A stretch of 44,326 nucleotides of DNA from Pirellula sp. (GCA_021300155.1 JAJTID010000161.1:1-44326), one strand, 5' to 3'. Counted from the stretch's first letter, positions 8,426 through 16,606 are shown. The notes: a model not told the origin generated them from the letters alone. A program made the numbers and translations.

Positions 8426-9388
8426 TTACTTCACGAGGAACGGTTTTTCTAAGGTTGCGGAATTCGATGTCACGACTGCAATCTCGTAGCTATTGTCGGT
8501 GCCAGCCCCACCCCATCGACCTTTCTTGTCGATCGCCAAGAAATTGATGTGCAATTCGGAGATAGGTTTTCGTTCCGATTTTGCAATTCGGTCAATGGCC
8601 GCCTTGCACGCTTGCGTTGGCTCCATCCCATTACGCATAAACTCAACAATGAGAAATGTTCCACACGAACGCATGATATTCTCGCCAATCCCCGTTGCGC
8701 CCGCCGCTCCTACTTCGCCGTCGACATAGAGTCCGCCTCCGAGGATTGGGCTATCTCCAACACGACCGGCCAGTTTGTACGCCAATCCACTGGTGGAACA
8801 ACCGCCAGCGAGATGACCGTTGGCATCCAAACCGACCAAGGCGATCGTATCATGGTTCGGCGGTGCTGCGCCAGGTGCGGGCTGTTTGGACTTCCATGCT
8901 TCCCATTTCTTCTTTTGCTCTTCCGTGAGTAGCTCTTGTTTTTTGAACCCTTGCGATTGGGCGAACGCAGCCGCACCATCGCCGACCAGAAGCACGTGCT
9001 TTGTTTTTTCCATCACACGTCGCGCGACCGAGATAGGATGCGGATAGTTTTCCAATCCCGCGACAGAACCTGCACGATGGGTCGCGCCATCCATGAAGCA
9101 AGCATCCAATTGCACCACACCATCTGCATTGGGTGCCCCACCCACGCCGACCGAGTCGTTTTTCAGATCGGCTTCCGCAACCTGGATCCCTAACTCGACG
9201 GCATCCAAGAGTGAACCGCTTTGTTGCAAAACTTCGAGTGACTTTCGACACGATGCCAATCCAAAGTTCCAAGTTGCCACAAAGAGCGGAGTTGATGCAT
9301 TCGCATTGGCTCGCCCGATAGGAATGAGTTGCGACAAGCCAGCCACCGCTCCAACACTCGCTGTAAAGGTTCGTCGATTCAAAAACAT
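8426..9388 (-). CDS. Exported N4-(beta-N-acetylglucosaminyl)-L-asparaginase / isoaspartyl peptidase family Ntn hydrolase
   Basis: A 320-residue protein of the glycosylasparaginase family. The precursor cleaves itself before the catalytic Thr, here in NHDTIALVGLD at about residue 181. Supporting motifs are VGGAPNADGVVQLDACFMDG in the alpha half and GRVGDSPILGGGLYVDGEVGAAGATGIGE in the beta half, the substrate-binding loop. The N terminus (NRRTFTASVGAVAGLSQLI) is a twin-arginine signal, so I infer periplasmic export. It may release Asn from glycopeptides or act on isoaspartyl peptides. It converges on the REP-like region. Confidence 0.88.
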   Translation of the reverse strand: MFLNRRTFTASVGAVAGLSQLIPIGRANANASTPLFVATWNFGLASCRKSLEVLQQSGSLLDAVELGIQVAEADLKNDSVGVGGAPNADGVVQLDACFMDGATHRAGSVAGLENYPHPISVARRVMEKTKHVLLVGDGAAAFAQSQGFKKQELLTEEQKKKWEAWKSKQPAPGAAPPNHDTIALVGLDANGHLAGGCSTSGLAYKLAGRVGDSPILGGGLYVDGEVGAAGATGIGENIMRSCGTFLIVEFMRNGMEPTQACKAAIDRIAKSERKPISELHINFLAIDKKGRWGGAGTDNSYEIAVVTSNSATLEKPFLVK

Positions 9389-9695
9389 AACACTACTTTC
9401 TGCATCGAGTTGACAATCAAGAATCTACTTAAAAACGACCTTCGAATTTTCATCTACCAACGTAGCATAGCTTCCAGCCAGTAGTTGGTTGGGGGGCACA
9501 GGCTGGAAGCCCTAAAATAGCCGTCAAAAGTCGAGGTAGGCTGGGACTTTTGTCGACAATGGTCCCGGCCGTCAATGACTTCTTGCAAAATCCATTAGCT
9601 CGGGACAATGGTCGGACAATGGTACCAAGCTACAGTCAAACCGTGACTTTGGTCGTCTGTGTCTTCAGTGCTCGATTGCGACGATCCGACTTTTG
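9389..9695. other. Intergenic region with hairpin and short repeats
   Basis: 307 bp upstream of the asparaginase gene and downstream of the lipoprotein gene. It contains the 10-bp inverted repeat at 9470-9510, three copies of GACAATGGT (9555-9563, 9604-9612, 9615-9623) and GGGAC/GTCCC around 9543-9565. I see no gene. Confidence 0.5.
9470..9510. repeat. Inverted repeat GCTTCCAGCC/GGCTGGAAGC
   Basis: Perfect 10-bp arms (9470-9479 and 9501-9510) with a 21-nt loop. It lies downstream of the minus-strand lipoprotein gene and could end that transcript, but no T-run follows. It may instead be an interspersed palindrome. Confidence 0.55.
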
Positions 9696-10424
9696 TTAGA
9701 AAGGCAGCCGACGGGTTCCGTCCCGACGATAAGCGTCGTGATCGAACTCAATCGTGCTACTGAATTGGCTTTCGATGTACTGAGCGATTTGCGGTTTAAC
9801 AGTCTCAACAAAGAAGTTTTTCAACTCAAACTCGGCGTTCGATTGCTTTTGCCCTTCGCGATATGAGACGTTGATTTTCGTCGGGGGTTCGAGAATAAAT
9901 GACTTTGCAAAAAGCCACTTTTTGGCATGTCGATCGTACATCGCAACGACCATCTTCAACGGGTCAATGAGAAACTCCTTTTCGGTGATTACCGCGTCGC
10001 GGTAGTCGACCGGATGGTAGACAATCGCGTAGCGAAGATCGAGAAACGCTTTGATTTCTGCTTCAAAGGTCGGTTCGCCGGGCATTGCCCTGAATCGATC
10101 CTCCAACAATCCTCTGTAAGCGAACGTGTACATATCGAAGTAAGTCGGGTCATCCGTTCGCTTGGTGATTCCCAAGAAATTGTCTTTTGAACCCATGATC
10201 GTATTGGACATGAGATCTGCCACATGCATGTAAGGCTCAATGTCAAGCTGCTTACTCTCGGGATCAAAATCCATTTGTGGAATCGATTCAGCCAAATCAC
10301 GCAATTCAGCTAGCACAGCTTCGATTTCATTTTTGTGTTTCTCCCCGATCTCCCGCATGGTTGTTCGCGAGCATCCCGTGAAGAGCAACAATACTACAAC
10401 AACAATGCTATTGATAACTTTCAT
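9696..10424 (-). CDS. Putative lipoprotein, unknown function
   Basis: A 242-residue protein of unrecognised family. Its N terminus MKVINSIVVVVLLLFTGC is a clear type II signal peptide with lipobox LFTGC, so the mature protein should be lipid-anchored at Cys18. The rest is soluble with mixed helix and strand. Its ATG overlaps the stop of the upstream membrane-protein gene by ATGA, which implies coupled translation and a shared role with that partner. Confidence 0.7.
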   Translation of the reverse strand: MKVINSIVVVVLLLFTGCSRTTMREIGEKHKNEIEAVLAELRDLAESIPQMDFDPESKQLDIEPYMHVADLMSNTIMGSKDNFLGITKRTDDPTYFDMYTFAYRGLLEDRFRAMPGEPTFEAEIKAFLDLRYAIVYHPVDYRDAVITEKEFLIDPLKMVVAMYDRHAKKWLFAKSFILEPPTKINVSYREGQKQSNAEFELKNFFVETVKPQIAQYIESQFSSTIEFDHDAYRRDGTRRLPF

Positions 10425-11365
10425 ATCTCTACTATTTGACCTGAATTGGACTGCCTGGACGAATGTGATTTTGAGAAAAGCGAACGAATCAACTTGCTAC
10501 CGTGAACGACAACGAGATAGACTCCCCAGCCGAAGCTCAATCCGATACCGGCCAGTCCATTCGTACGCACTCTTCCGCCCCACAAGAACAACGCGATAAA
10601 CGCTCCAACCCCAATGCTCGTTAGCAATAATCCGAGCCAAAGCTTGTTCCAGTTTTGCGTGACTTCCGCGGGGGCGGGAGCAACCCACCAGCGATAAATA
10701 GCTAAGCCACCTATCACTATGATGATGACAAGACTTGGTAGAAACCAAAACGGAGATGCCCCTTCATCGCCCCCTCTTGACCAAACCTCAAGATGAATAA
10801 ATGTGGGAACGCCTGCTGAAACCAACAAAATGAGACTCGGCAGGATTCTCGGGAAGATCAAGTTCAAGATGCTGGCCACAGCCACTAACACCAAAAACTC
10901 CATAGTGAACCAAACGCGGGACCAATAGTCTCGGGAGAATCTCTCAATACCCACATTTAGATCATAGAGTCGCTTTTTGAATGTGGCAGGCTTTTCCTGC
11001 GGATCTTCCGCAAACATCCACCCGCGCTCAGAAGCTGGAAGTGAAGCCAATTGTGCATCAAGTTTGTAACGGACCAACGGTGATCGGTTACCCAAGAAAG
11101 GTTGCGTGTTGGTTGGTATGTATTGCGTTCGCCAAGTGTCGATGGCCACGGCGCGTGATTCTTCAGTATCGGATTCTCGAATGATCAGTGACATAAAATT
11201 TTTCGGCTGGGAGCTGGTCGTCCAATAGAGAACTCCAAGTCCGCAAAGCGACGCTATCAAGACTACGGACGTGAGGAATCGCATTGCTTTTTCGGCGCCA
11301 GTACCGCAAAGCAGACGCCGCGTTTGAGGCTCGATTTTCATCGATTTGGTAATGGCATTTATCAT
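10421..11365 (-). CDS. Hypothetical multi-pass membrane protein
   Basis: A 314-residue protein of unrecognised family. One hydrophobic segment lies near residues 29-49 (MRFLTSVVLIASLCGLGVL); a soluble loop of about 100 residues follows, then four more predicted membrane segments from about 155 to 290. The start at 11365 has GAGAGG 7 nt upstream, but the Met at 29 is an alternative. The gene is coupled by ATGA to the downstream lipoprotein gene, so the two probably form a functional pair. Confidence 0.65.
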   Translation of the reverse strand: MINAITKSMKIEPQTRRLLCGTGAEKAMRFLTSVVLIASLCGLGVLYWTTSSQPKNFMSLIIRESDTEESRAVAIDTWRTQYIPTNTQPFLGNRSPLVRYKLDAQLASLPASERGWMFAEDPQEKPATFKKRLYDLNVGIERFSRDYWSRVWFTMEFLVLVAVASILNLIFPRILPSLILLVSAGVPTFIHLEVWSRGGDEGASPFWFLPSLVIIIVIGGLAIYRWWVAPAPAEVTQNWNKLWLGLLLTSIGVGAFIALFLWGGRVRTNGLAGIGLSFGWGVYLVVVHGSKLIRSLFSKSHSSRQSNSGQIVEI

Positions 11366-11537
11366 CGGTACGCCCTCTCAGCCGATTCGAACAGATACAC
11401 TTTTCGCAATCCAAGGCGCATGGCTTTGTCAAGAACAATGCGTAAGCATTGCCATGACTCTTCGACTAAGCAGATACAGCCCGAAAATGCGATTCGAGTC
11501 AAGAAAATTGTGAGTTTCAAATTGAACCAAAGCATGT

Positions 11538-11578
11538 CGACTACCTGTTGAAAACGAAGCGTTTCCAACAGGTAGTCG
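11538..11578. repeat. Long near-perfect hairpin
   Basis: CGACTACCTGTTG (11538-11550) pairs perfectly with CAACAGGTAGTCG (11566-11578). After one A/C mismatch the stem continues with AAACG/CGTTT around a 3-nt loop, about 18 bp in total. No U-tract follows on either strand. It lies between the sulfatase operon and the next minus-strand gene. Confidence 0.7.
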
Positions 11579-11663
11579 CCTAAGACAAAGATCTTTCAGA
11601 GAAAATCAAGAAAATGTCACTTCGGCTTCGTTCGGATCGGATCTTGGGATTTGCCGCAGCTTA

Positions 11664-11720
11664 CCCAGGGTGCGCGGCAAGGCCGCGACCCTGGGCTTTG
11701 GAATCTAACGCCGTTGGCGT
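11664..11720. repeat. Composite palindromic element after the sulfatase genes
   Basis: CCCAGGGT (11664-11671) pairs with ACCCTGGG (11688-11695), continuing with CGCGG/CCGCG around loop CAAGG with one bulged G, so 13 bp in all. Directly beyond lies a second small hairpin ACGCC-GTT-GGCGT (11708-11720). The pair starts 11 nt past the sulfatase stop. The high stability and two-part design suggest an interspersed genomic palindrome that may also stabilise or end the mRNA. Confidence 0.65.
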
Positions 11721-11731
11721 ATTGGGGTGTG

Positions 11732-13261
11732 TTACCTACGCCCGATGATCGTGGCATCGAGTTTCTGTTGAAGTTCAATTCGTTTGTCTTTGAACTGAGC
11801 TTTTTGCACAAGGTTGGTCCATTCGTGCGGATCGGTGGCAATGTCGTAGAGTTCTTCCTCGCCCGTGCTGTAGCGAATGTATCGCCAATCACGTGTACTC
11901 AATGCGTAATTGCCTGCGCCAACAGTAGTGAGTACCGCACGCTCGGTCTGCTGTTCAGGTGCTTTCAGCAGCGGCACAAGTGATGCACCTTGTGCATGCG
12001 AAGCAGGAGCGATGCCTGCGATTTCCAATAGTGTCGGATACACATCGACCAAGCTCACCGCTTCCGCACAGGTTGCGCCACGAATCGCTTGCTGGTTTCG
12101 CGGGGGGACAATAATCAGCGGCACACGGGTCGACTGTCGCCAAGGAGTCCATTTACCCCAGTGTTGTTTCTCGCCCAAGTGCCAACCATGATCGCTCCAC
12201 AAAATGATCCAGGTGTTCTCAGCATACGTCGATTCATCGAGCGCTTGCATAAGTCGCCCCACTTGGCGATCAACATACGTGATACACGCCAAGTAAGCCA
12301 ACGCGGCGGATTGCCATTGCTGATGTTTCACTACCAGCGAATGCGTACCCGCCGTGATTGCGTCTAAAGCAACCTTCTGCCCGACGGGTCCGAGGTCATT
12401 TAAATCATGCTCGTCGACGTTGGGCAAACGAAGGTCTTGAACAGGCGGACAATCTTGGAAATCTTGTTGAGGAGCGAACAACGGAATGTGAGGACGATAA
12501 TAGCCTACACCCAAAAACAATGGCTCTTTGCGTGGCTCTGCGAGTTTGCTCATGGCCCAACTGGTAATTCGAGTATCTCCGAACTCCTCATCGGAAACTT
12601 GAGTTGGCCCCCAATCAAAAGATTCGCCGTCGTTGGTGTCGGCATTGCGCTCGCTTGGCAAGCCATTGAGTGGCAGGACCCAATCCCGCTGCCCAGGACC
12701 TGCTTGAATCCGATGGCGCGGATGATCCGTCCCCTTACTGGCTTGCTCTTGTGCCGTGTATTTTACCTGCTCGGAGGTGAAGGGGCTCCAGCGCTGTTCC
12801 GTATCAAAATAGTCTTGAAAGAAGGGAGTTCCCGATCCATGAAAGATCTTGCCTGCTCCCAGCGTCGCATAGCCATTCGCCGCGAGTCTCACTGGCAACT
12901 GCTGTGCCTTCGGCGGTGCTTTTCCACGCTCTGCACCCCAATTGCTCAGCACACCAGTGGTTTGCGGATAACGACCTGAAAGGACCGCCGTGCGGGAAGC
13001 CAAGCAAACCGGTGCAGCACAGTGAGCATTCGTGAACAGGATGCCGCGCTGCGCGAGTCGATCGATGTTAGGTGTTTTCGCTTGAGGATGGCCTCCCATA
13101 CATCCGATCCAATCGTTGAGATCATCGACCGCTATGAACACGAAATGAGGCCGCTGATCTTCTGCTCGCAATGGAGATAAGCCATCGAGCGAAGCAACGA
13201 AACAGCAGAGCAGCAACGGTAGAGCGAGTCTATTCATAGAGCAATTCATGGAACAATTCAT
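11732..13261 (-). CDS. Sulfatase, iduronate-2-sulfatase-like (second of a pair)
   Basis: A 509-residue exported arylsulfatase-superfamily enzyme that hydrolyses sulfate esters, probably on algal or other polysaccharides. The signal peptide is residues about 10-33. Metal-binding DD (VFIAVDDLND, about 45-46) and the formylglycine site C86-L-A-S-R90 followed by TAVLSGR are present, as are TPNIDRLAQRG and SDHGWHLGEKQHWGKWT. Cys86 must be oxidised by a formylglycine-generating enzyme, not seen in this window. The start at 13261 overlaps the upstream sulfatase stop by ATGA. Three in-frame ATGs (13261, 13249, 13237) arise from a 12-nt tandem repeat, giving the N terminus MNCSMNCSMNR. An 89-codon upstream extension of the frame lies inside the other sulfatase and is not used. 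Confidence 0.93.
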   Translation of the reverse strand: MNCSMNCSMNRLALPLLLCCFVASLDGLSPLRAEDQRPHFVFIAVDDLNDWIGCMGGHPQAKTPNIDRLAQRGILFTNAHCAAPVCLASRTAVLSGRYPQTTGVLSNWGAERGKAPPKAQQLPVRLAANGYATLGAGKIFHGSGTPFFQDYFDTEQRWSPFTSEQVKYTAQEQASKGTDHPRHRIQAGPGQRDWVLPLNGLPSERNADTNDGESFDWGPTQVSDEEFGDTRITSWAMSKLAEPRKEPLFLGVGYYRPHIPLFAPQQDFQDCPPVQDLRLPNVDEHDLNDLGPVGQKVALDAITAGTHSLVVKHQQWQSAALAYLACITYVDRQVGRLMQALDESTYAENTWIILWSDHGWHLGEKQHWGKWTPWRQSTRVPLIIVPPRNQQAIRGATCAEAVSLVDVYPTLLEIAGIAPASHAQGASLVPLLKAPEQQTERAVLTTVGAGNYALSTRDWRYIRYSTGEEELYDIATDPHEWTNLVQKAQFKDKRIELQQKLDATIIGRR

Positions 13262-14760
13262 GATTGTGAAGCGGCCTTGGATTTTTTGGTTCGCGGTGGC
13301 AAGGGAGGCAAATCGTTCTTGCGAATCTCGGCGAGTTTTCGGGTGATTTGCAGTTTGAAATCTGCGACAACTTCCGCGTACTGAGGGGACTTGGCCAGAT
13401 TGTGATACTGCTGCGGGTCGGCTTGCATATCGTAGAGTTCGTTGCCATCGGCGGCATCTTCTCCATATTGAATGTAAGCCCAACGCTCGTTTCGCAGCAG
13501 CAAAGCATTTCCATTTTGGGAGACGCAAAAGGCGGTATTGCGAATGCTTTGTTGGGGGTTATCCAAGATGGGACTGATATCTTTCCCTTGCAAACGGGTC
13601 GGAACTTCGAGTCCACAGAGCTTGGCGGTGGTGGGGTACAGGTCTAGCAACTCGACGAAGGAATTGCTCACTCCGGCTGACTTGCCTGGGACACACATAA
13701 TCAACGGTACTTTGGCTGATTCCTCATGTAGGCTCACTTTCGCCCAAAAATCATGTTCCCCCAAATGAAAGCCATGGTCGCTGGTAAAAATGATCATGGT
13801 CGTCTCCGTTGCACCGGCTCGTTCGAGTGCATCCAGAACTTTACCAACCTGGGCATCCATATAACTTACCGCCGCATAGTACCCAGCCACCGCTTTCTTT
13901 TGTTGCACGAGGTTCATCTGCATGTTTTCGCTGGTTTTATAGTTGATGCCAGCCTTAGGTAAATCGTCCCAATCGTTCGCCACTTTCTCTGGCAAACGCA
14001 TGGCTTCCCAATCGTATGCGGTGTGGTAGTTCGCAGGGGAGACGAAAGGCACATGCGGTCGCACAAAACCAACGGCTAGAAAGAACGGCTCTGACTTATG
14101 CTGCTCGATAAGTTCACATGCCTTCGCTGCTGTCTTGCCATCGGCATGAACCAAGTCATCGCCGTCGGCCGCTACCACCACGAATGTATTTCCACCGACT
14201 GCACTCTTCTTACCATCAGCATTCCCTTCCAGCGTCTCGCCTTTGCCTGCTGCTTTCCACTCTGGGCCAGCACTGTTAAAGCGTTCCGACCACGAAGCGG
14301 CATCATCGGCCCCGTTACTTCCGTTTTCGATGTCAATTGGTACTCCCATGTGAAATATTTTGCTCACACGGGCAGAGTGATAGCCAGCATCTTTAAACGT
14401 TTGCGGCCAAGTCGCCCGATCACCGGTTGCCGCACGCGGACTGTTGTAACCTTGCACGCCCGTCGCGTGCGGATAATACCCCGAGAGCATCGAAGCGCGT
14501 GAAGGGCCGCAGTACGCACCTTGGCAATACGCTCGTGTGAATCGCATCCCTTTCGCCGCGAGTCGATCGATGTTCGGCGTGTGGCATACTTCATTTCCAT
14601 AGCACGACAATGCCGTCGCGGTAAGATCATCGGCAATGATGAACAGGACATTCAGCTTATCGGAAGCAATCATGTTCGCATGCGGAAACAAAAAGACGAA
14701 CAACACACATTGCATCGCGATTTGCATGGCAATATGTTTTGAATGGCTGCGGGGGATCAT
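13258..14760 (-). CDS. Sulfatase, iduronate-2-sulfatase-like (first of a pair)
   Basis: A 500-residue exported sulfatase. The signal region is about residues 9-33. Catalytic features: IIADDLTATALSCYGN with the metal-binding Asp pair, TPNIDRLAAKG, formylglycine site C84-G-P-S-R88 followed by ASMLSGYYP, and the C-terminal metal motif FTSDHGFHLGEHDFWAK. The tail ends in a basic stretch PPRTKKSKAASQS. It is translationally coupled to the second sulfatase, so both probably act on the same sulfated glycan. The upstream region contains the scar with the displaced gene fragment. Confidence 0.93.
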   Translation of the reverse strand: MIPRSHSKHIAMQIAMQCVLFVFLFPHANMIASDKLNVLFIIADDLTATALSCYGNEVCHTPNIDRLAAKGMRFTRAYCQGAYCGPSRASMLSGYYPHATGVQGYNSPRAATGDRATWPQTFKDAGYHSARVSKIFHMGVPIDIENGSNGADDAASWSERFNSAGPEWKAAGKGETLEGNADGKKSAVGGNTFVVVAADGDDLVHADGKTAAKACELIEQHKSEPFFLAVGFVRPHVPFVSPANYHTAYDWEAMRLPEKVANDWDDLPKAGINYKTSENMQMNLVQQKKAVAGYYAAVSYMDAQVGKVLDALERAGATETTMIIFTSDHGFHLGEHDFWAKVSLHEESAKVPLIMCVPGKSAGVSNSFVELLDLYPTTAKLCGLEVPTRLQGKDISPILDNPQQSIRNTAFCVSQNGNALLLRNERWAYIQYGEDAADGNELYDMQADPQQYHNLAKSPQYAEVVADFKLQITRKLAEIRKNDLPPLPPRTKKSKAASQS

Positions 14761-14825
14761 GTTGTCAATTTATGGGTTTAACGAAGGTTCTGGCTGGTTC
14801 AATATCCCAAGAAGTAAATCGCGGT

Positions 14826-14831
14826 ATTGTA
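14826..14831 (-). promoter_or_regulatory. Possible -10 element for the sulfatase pair
   Basis: TACAAT on the minus strand lies 65 nt upstream of the first sulfatase ATG. TAGATC, 17 nt further upstream, is a poor -35. Weak evidence from sequence alone. Confidence 0.25.
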
Positions 14832-14951
14832 AGGCGAAACCTATTCGAGATCTATCAGGCTAGCGGCGTCGGGGAACCTGAGCAGGTAGATCGCGCCGCA
14901 ACCAACTCAACGATCCGGCATTGCATTAGTTCTGAAGCCCGAACGGCTACA

Positions 14952-15124
14952 ATGCTACGTGACTCGCAAGCGACTCGGGATGTAGCGGCAGTTTCCATGG
15001 CATTTCCGCTTGGAAACAAATCGAATACTCACCAGGAGGCGTTTCTTTGGTTGTCACCAACTCCGGGGAAGCCTCTAACGCATTCGATGCCAACTCGGTG
15101 TCCGCTAACGTAGCTTTCGATGGC
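14952..15124 (-). pseudogene. 173-bp displaced copy of part of the large exported-protein gene
   Basis: This block aligns without gaps to 16880-17052, the C-terminal part of the large exported-protein gene. By my count 159 of 173 positions match (92 percent). It stays open in the same frame, encoding the SKATLADTELA to LASHVA region with 5 amino-acid differences out of about 56. Homology stops sharply on both sides, so neither the start nor the rest of that gene is present. It lies directly behind the toxin remnant, and the toxin's start codon happens to read through into it, giving a chimeric 115-codon frame (14947-15294) that I do not consider a functional gene. Confidence 0.85.
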
Positions 15125-15166
15125 TCTAAGCGTGCAAAGCGCTCACCAATCCACCATGCTCTCGCG

Positions 15167-15294
15167 CTAACTAAGCTTCCAGGCAAGATAGTCCTGGCTT
15201 CCGTCGACGATTCGCAAAACGTCAATTCCGTGCGGCATGTAGCGATCTCTTGAAGATCTTCTTCCGCCGATTGTGTTCGGCGAGCGACCAGCAT
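15167..15294 (-). pseudogene. ParE/RelE-family toxin remnant with central deletion
   Basis: The start, overlapping the antitoxin stop as TAATG, encodes MLVARRTQSAEEDLQEIA, which fits the N terminus of ParE-like toxins. Only 18 codons later the frame loses its resemblance. In another frame 15238-15167 encodes MPHGIDVLRIVDGSQDYLAW and ends at TAG 15167-15169, which fits the C-terminal strand of the same family (usually ...VLRVLHGARD). The central part is missing and the ends are out of frame, so the toxin is inactive. Family assignment comes from motif resemblance, not a search. Confidence 0.7.
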
Positions 15295-15551
15295 TATTCG
15301 ACAATACCCACTTGATTCAATCGTTGCCGAACAGTCGCCTTCGTTTTTTCGTTATCAAAAAGTCCAGATTTTCCCGCCTGTATCTCGTCATCTGCTACGC
15401 TGACCATTTTCTGGAGCGATCCAAGTGCTGTCTGCCGCTTCTCTAAGGTGTCCATTGCTTGTCGAATCACATCGTCTACCGAAGTGAACATTCCGGATGC
15501 TAGTTGAGCCTGGACTCGTTGATGAATATCAGCAGGCAGAGTAAGAGACAC
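15294..15551 (-). CDS. Antitoxin of a type II TA pair (ParD/CopG-like)
   Basis: An 85-residue protein beginning VSLTLPADIHQRVQAQLASG, a ribbon-helix-helix DNA-binding N terminus, followed by FTSVDDVIRQAMDTLEKRQ and a charged C-terminal tail that would wrap a toxin. The start is the GTG at 15551, set by AGGAG 7 nt upstream; the longer frame up to 15749 is not needed. Its stop overlaps the start of the toxin remnant (TAATG), the usual TA arrangement. With the toxin broken it is an orphan antitoxin, kept open and probably still autoregulated through the operator upstream. Confidence 0.8.
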   Translation of the reverse strand: MSLTLPADIHQRVQAQLASGMFTSVDDVIRQAMDTLEKRQTALGSLQKMVSVADDEIQAGKSGLFDNEKTKATVRQRLNQVGIVE

Positions 15552-15594
15552 GATCGACTCCTGAGCGATTAAAAAGACAAGATCACTAGCCTCT

Positions 15595-15639
15595 ATTTTA
15601 ACGACAAGCAAACAAATGTCGAGTTCGATAAAAACTCGA
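15595..15639 (-). promoter_or_regulatory. Antitoxin promoter with overlapping palindromic operator
   Basis: On the minus strand TCGACA (15617-15622) and TAAAAT (15595-15600) are 16 nt apart and fit a sigma70-type promoter 43 nt before the antitoxin GTG. A palindrome TCGAGTT-7 nt-AACTCGA (15619-15639) overlaps the -35. This is what an RHH antitoxin would bind to repress its own operon. Confidence 0.55.
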
Positions 15640-15856
15640 TCCGCGACCGCCCCAACTTGATGGCCAACTTTCGCAGTCGATCGCGACTGGCTGACAAAGA
15701 TTGGCCTACCCAAGTTTTTCTTTGCCGCCGCTTGTTGCGCTGACTCCAAACGTCAGAGCTACTTTGTAGTCGCTCAAAGATTCCTTCCAACTCGCTAGAT
15801 ACCAGACCCTAGCCCTTGCGAACCATGCGGGTCGTATAGTCGAGGGCCGGATAGAG

Positions 15857-16606
15857 CTAGGCATCAGTCGTGAGAACGAAATTCAAAAGACTCATATCCA
15901 TTCCGCTAAGATTTTCTTTTAGTAATCGCTTAACCCTCGCATTGAACTCATCTTCGAGCCTTGAATACTCTTCGTGGCCCGGCTCGAACAACTCTATCTT
16001 TTTGGGACGAAAAATCTGGTAGACCAACATCGCAGCAAGGATACGCATCTCTTTGATCTCAAATTGATTGCATGCAATTTCCGCACATCTCTTTCCCTCT
16101 TGAACATTCGATGTTCGGAAAAAGGGGGTTGCTAAAGCCCTCATTCCTGAACTCTTTACAGCCAATTCTTTGTCAGTGAACGCAAGAAGGGCAACTTGTC
16201 GTTTTACAGAACTTTTCCAATTGCATTCTGGTTCCAGTGTGAAAGCTGCGATCGCGGCTTTCCGATTTGCATTCGACTCCTCGAAACGATTCAAAACCTC
16301 TTCTTCTGCGAAACCTAAGAATTCCTTCCGAAATGGACCAATCCTGTCAAAACCCTTTTGCAACTGTAGGTATCGCTCTGCGTGAATTCTAGGCTCCTCT
16401 GATTCCTCGGCCCTAAGAAATCGCTCCAGTATGGAAACGATTTCGGATTTTGAATCGTTAAATTGAGTTGCCAAAAGTGCGATTGCCCCAGCGCGTTCAC
16501 GAGGAAGATCGCTTTTCAAAAGCTCCAACACACGACCTCTGTCTTGGGCAATACTCCGAACGGACTCACCGAACGCGACTAAAGCAATTGGCGGAATACG
16601 TTGCAT
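15857..16606 (-). CDS. Hypothetical all-helical protein
   Basis: A 249-residue protein of unrecognised family, nearly all predicted helix with repeated helical pairs such as DRGRVLELLKSDLPRERAGA and RKAAIAAFTLE, in the style of HEAT repeats. No signal peptide. I start at the ATG at 16606 (MQRIPPIALVAF); the longer frame to 16666 adds 20 residues of poor composition. It stands 88 bp behind the large exported-protein gene and may be the last member of that operon or an independent insertion beside the TA scar. Confidence 0.6.
   Translation of the reverse strand: MQRIPPIALVAFGESVRSIAQDRGRVLELLKSDLPRERAGAIALLATQFNDSKSEIVSILERFLRAEESEEPRIHAERYLQLQKGFDRIGPFRKEFLGFAEEEVLNRFEESNANRKAAIAAFTLEPECNWKSSVKRQVALLAFTDKELAVKSSGMRALATPFFRTSNVQEGKRCAEIACNQFEIKEMRILAAMLVYQIFRPKKIELFEPGHEEYSRLEDEFNARVKRLLKENLSGMDMSLLNFVLTTDA

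Larger units (their letters stand above)
11366..11731. other. Intergenic region with two strong palindromes
   Basis: 366 bp between the sulfatase stop and the next minus-strand gene. It contains the hairpins at 11538-11578 and 11664-11695 plus ACGCC/GGCGT at 11708-11720. A 68-codon frame starting from a TTG at 11568 is not a convincing gene. Confidence 0.5.

Noticed and set aside
11362-11568. 68-codon frame ending in an ATGA overlap with the membrane-protein gene
   Set aside because: It starts at a TTG inside a hairpin with no ribosome site and has no recognisable protein features.
12407-12979. 190-codon frame antisense to the second sulfatase
   Set aside because: It is the shadow of a strongly conserved sulfatase coding region and has no credible family features.
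13262-13528. 89-codon N-terminal extension of the second sulfatase
   Set aside because: It lies inside the upstream sulfatase, is Arg-rich and non-signal-like, whereas the ATGA-coupled start gives a proper signal peptide.
14947-15294. A 115-codon frame as a real gene
   Set aside because: It is a chimera of the toxin start, out-of-frame toxin sequence and a fragment of another gene.
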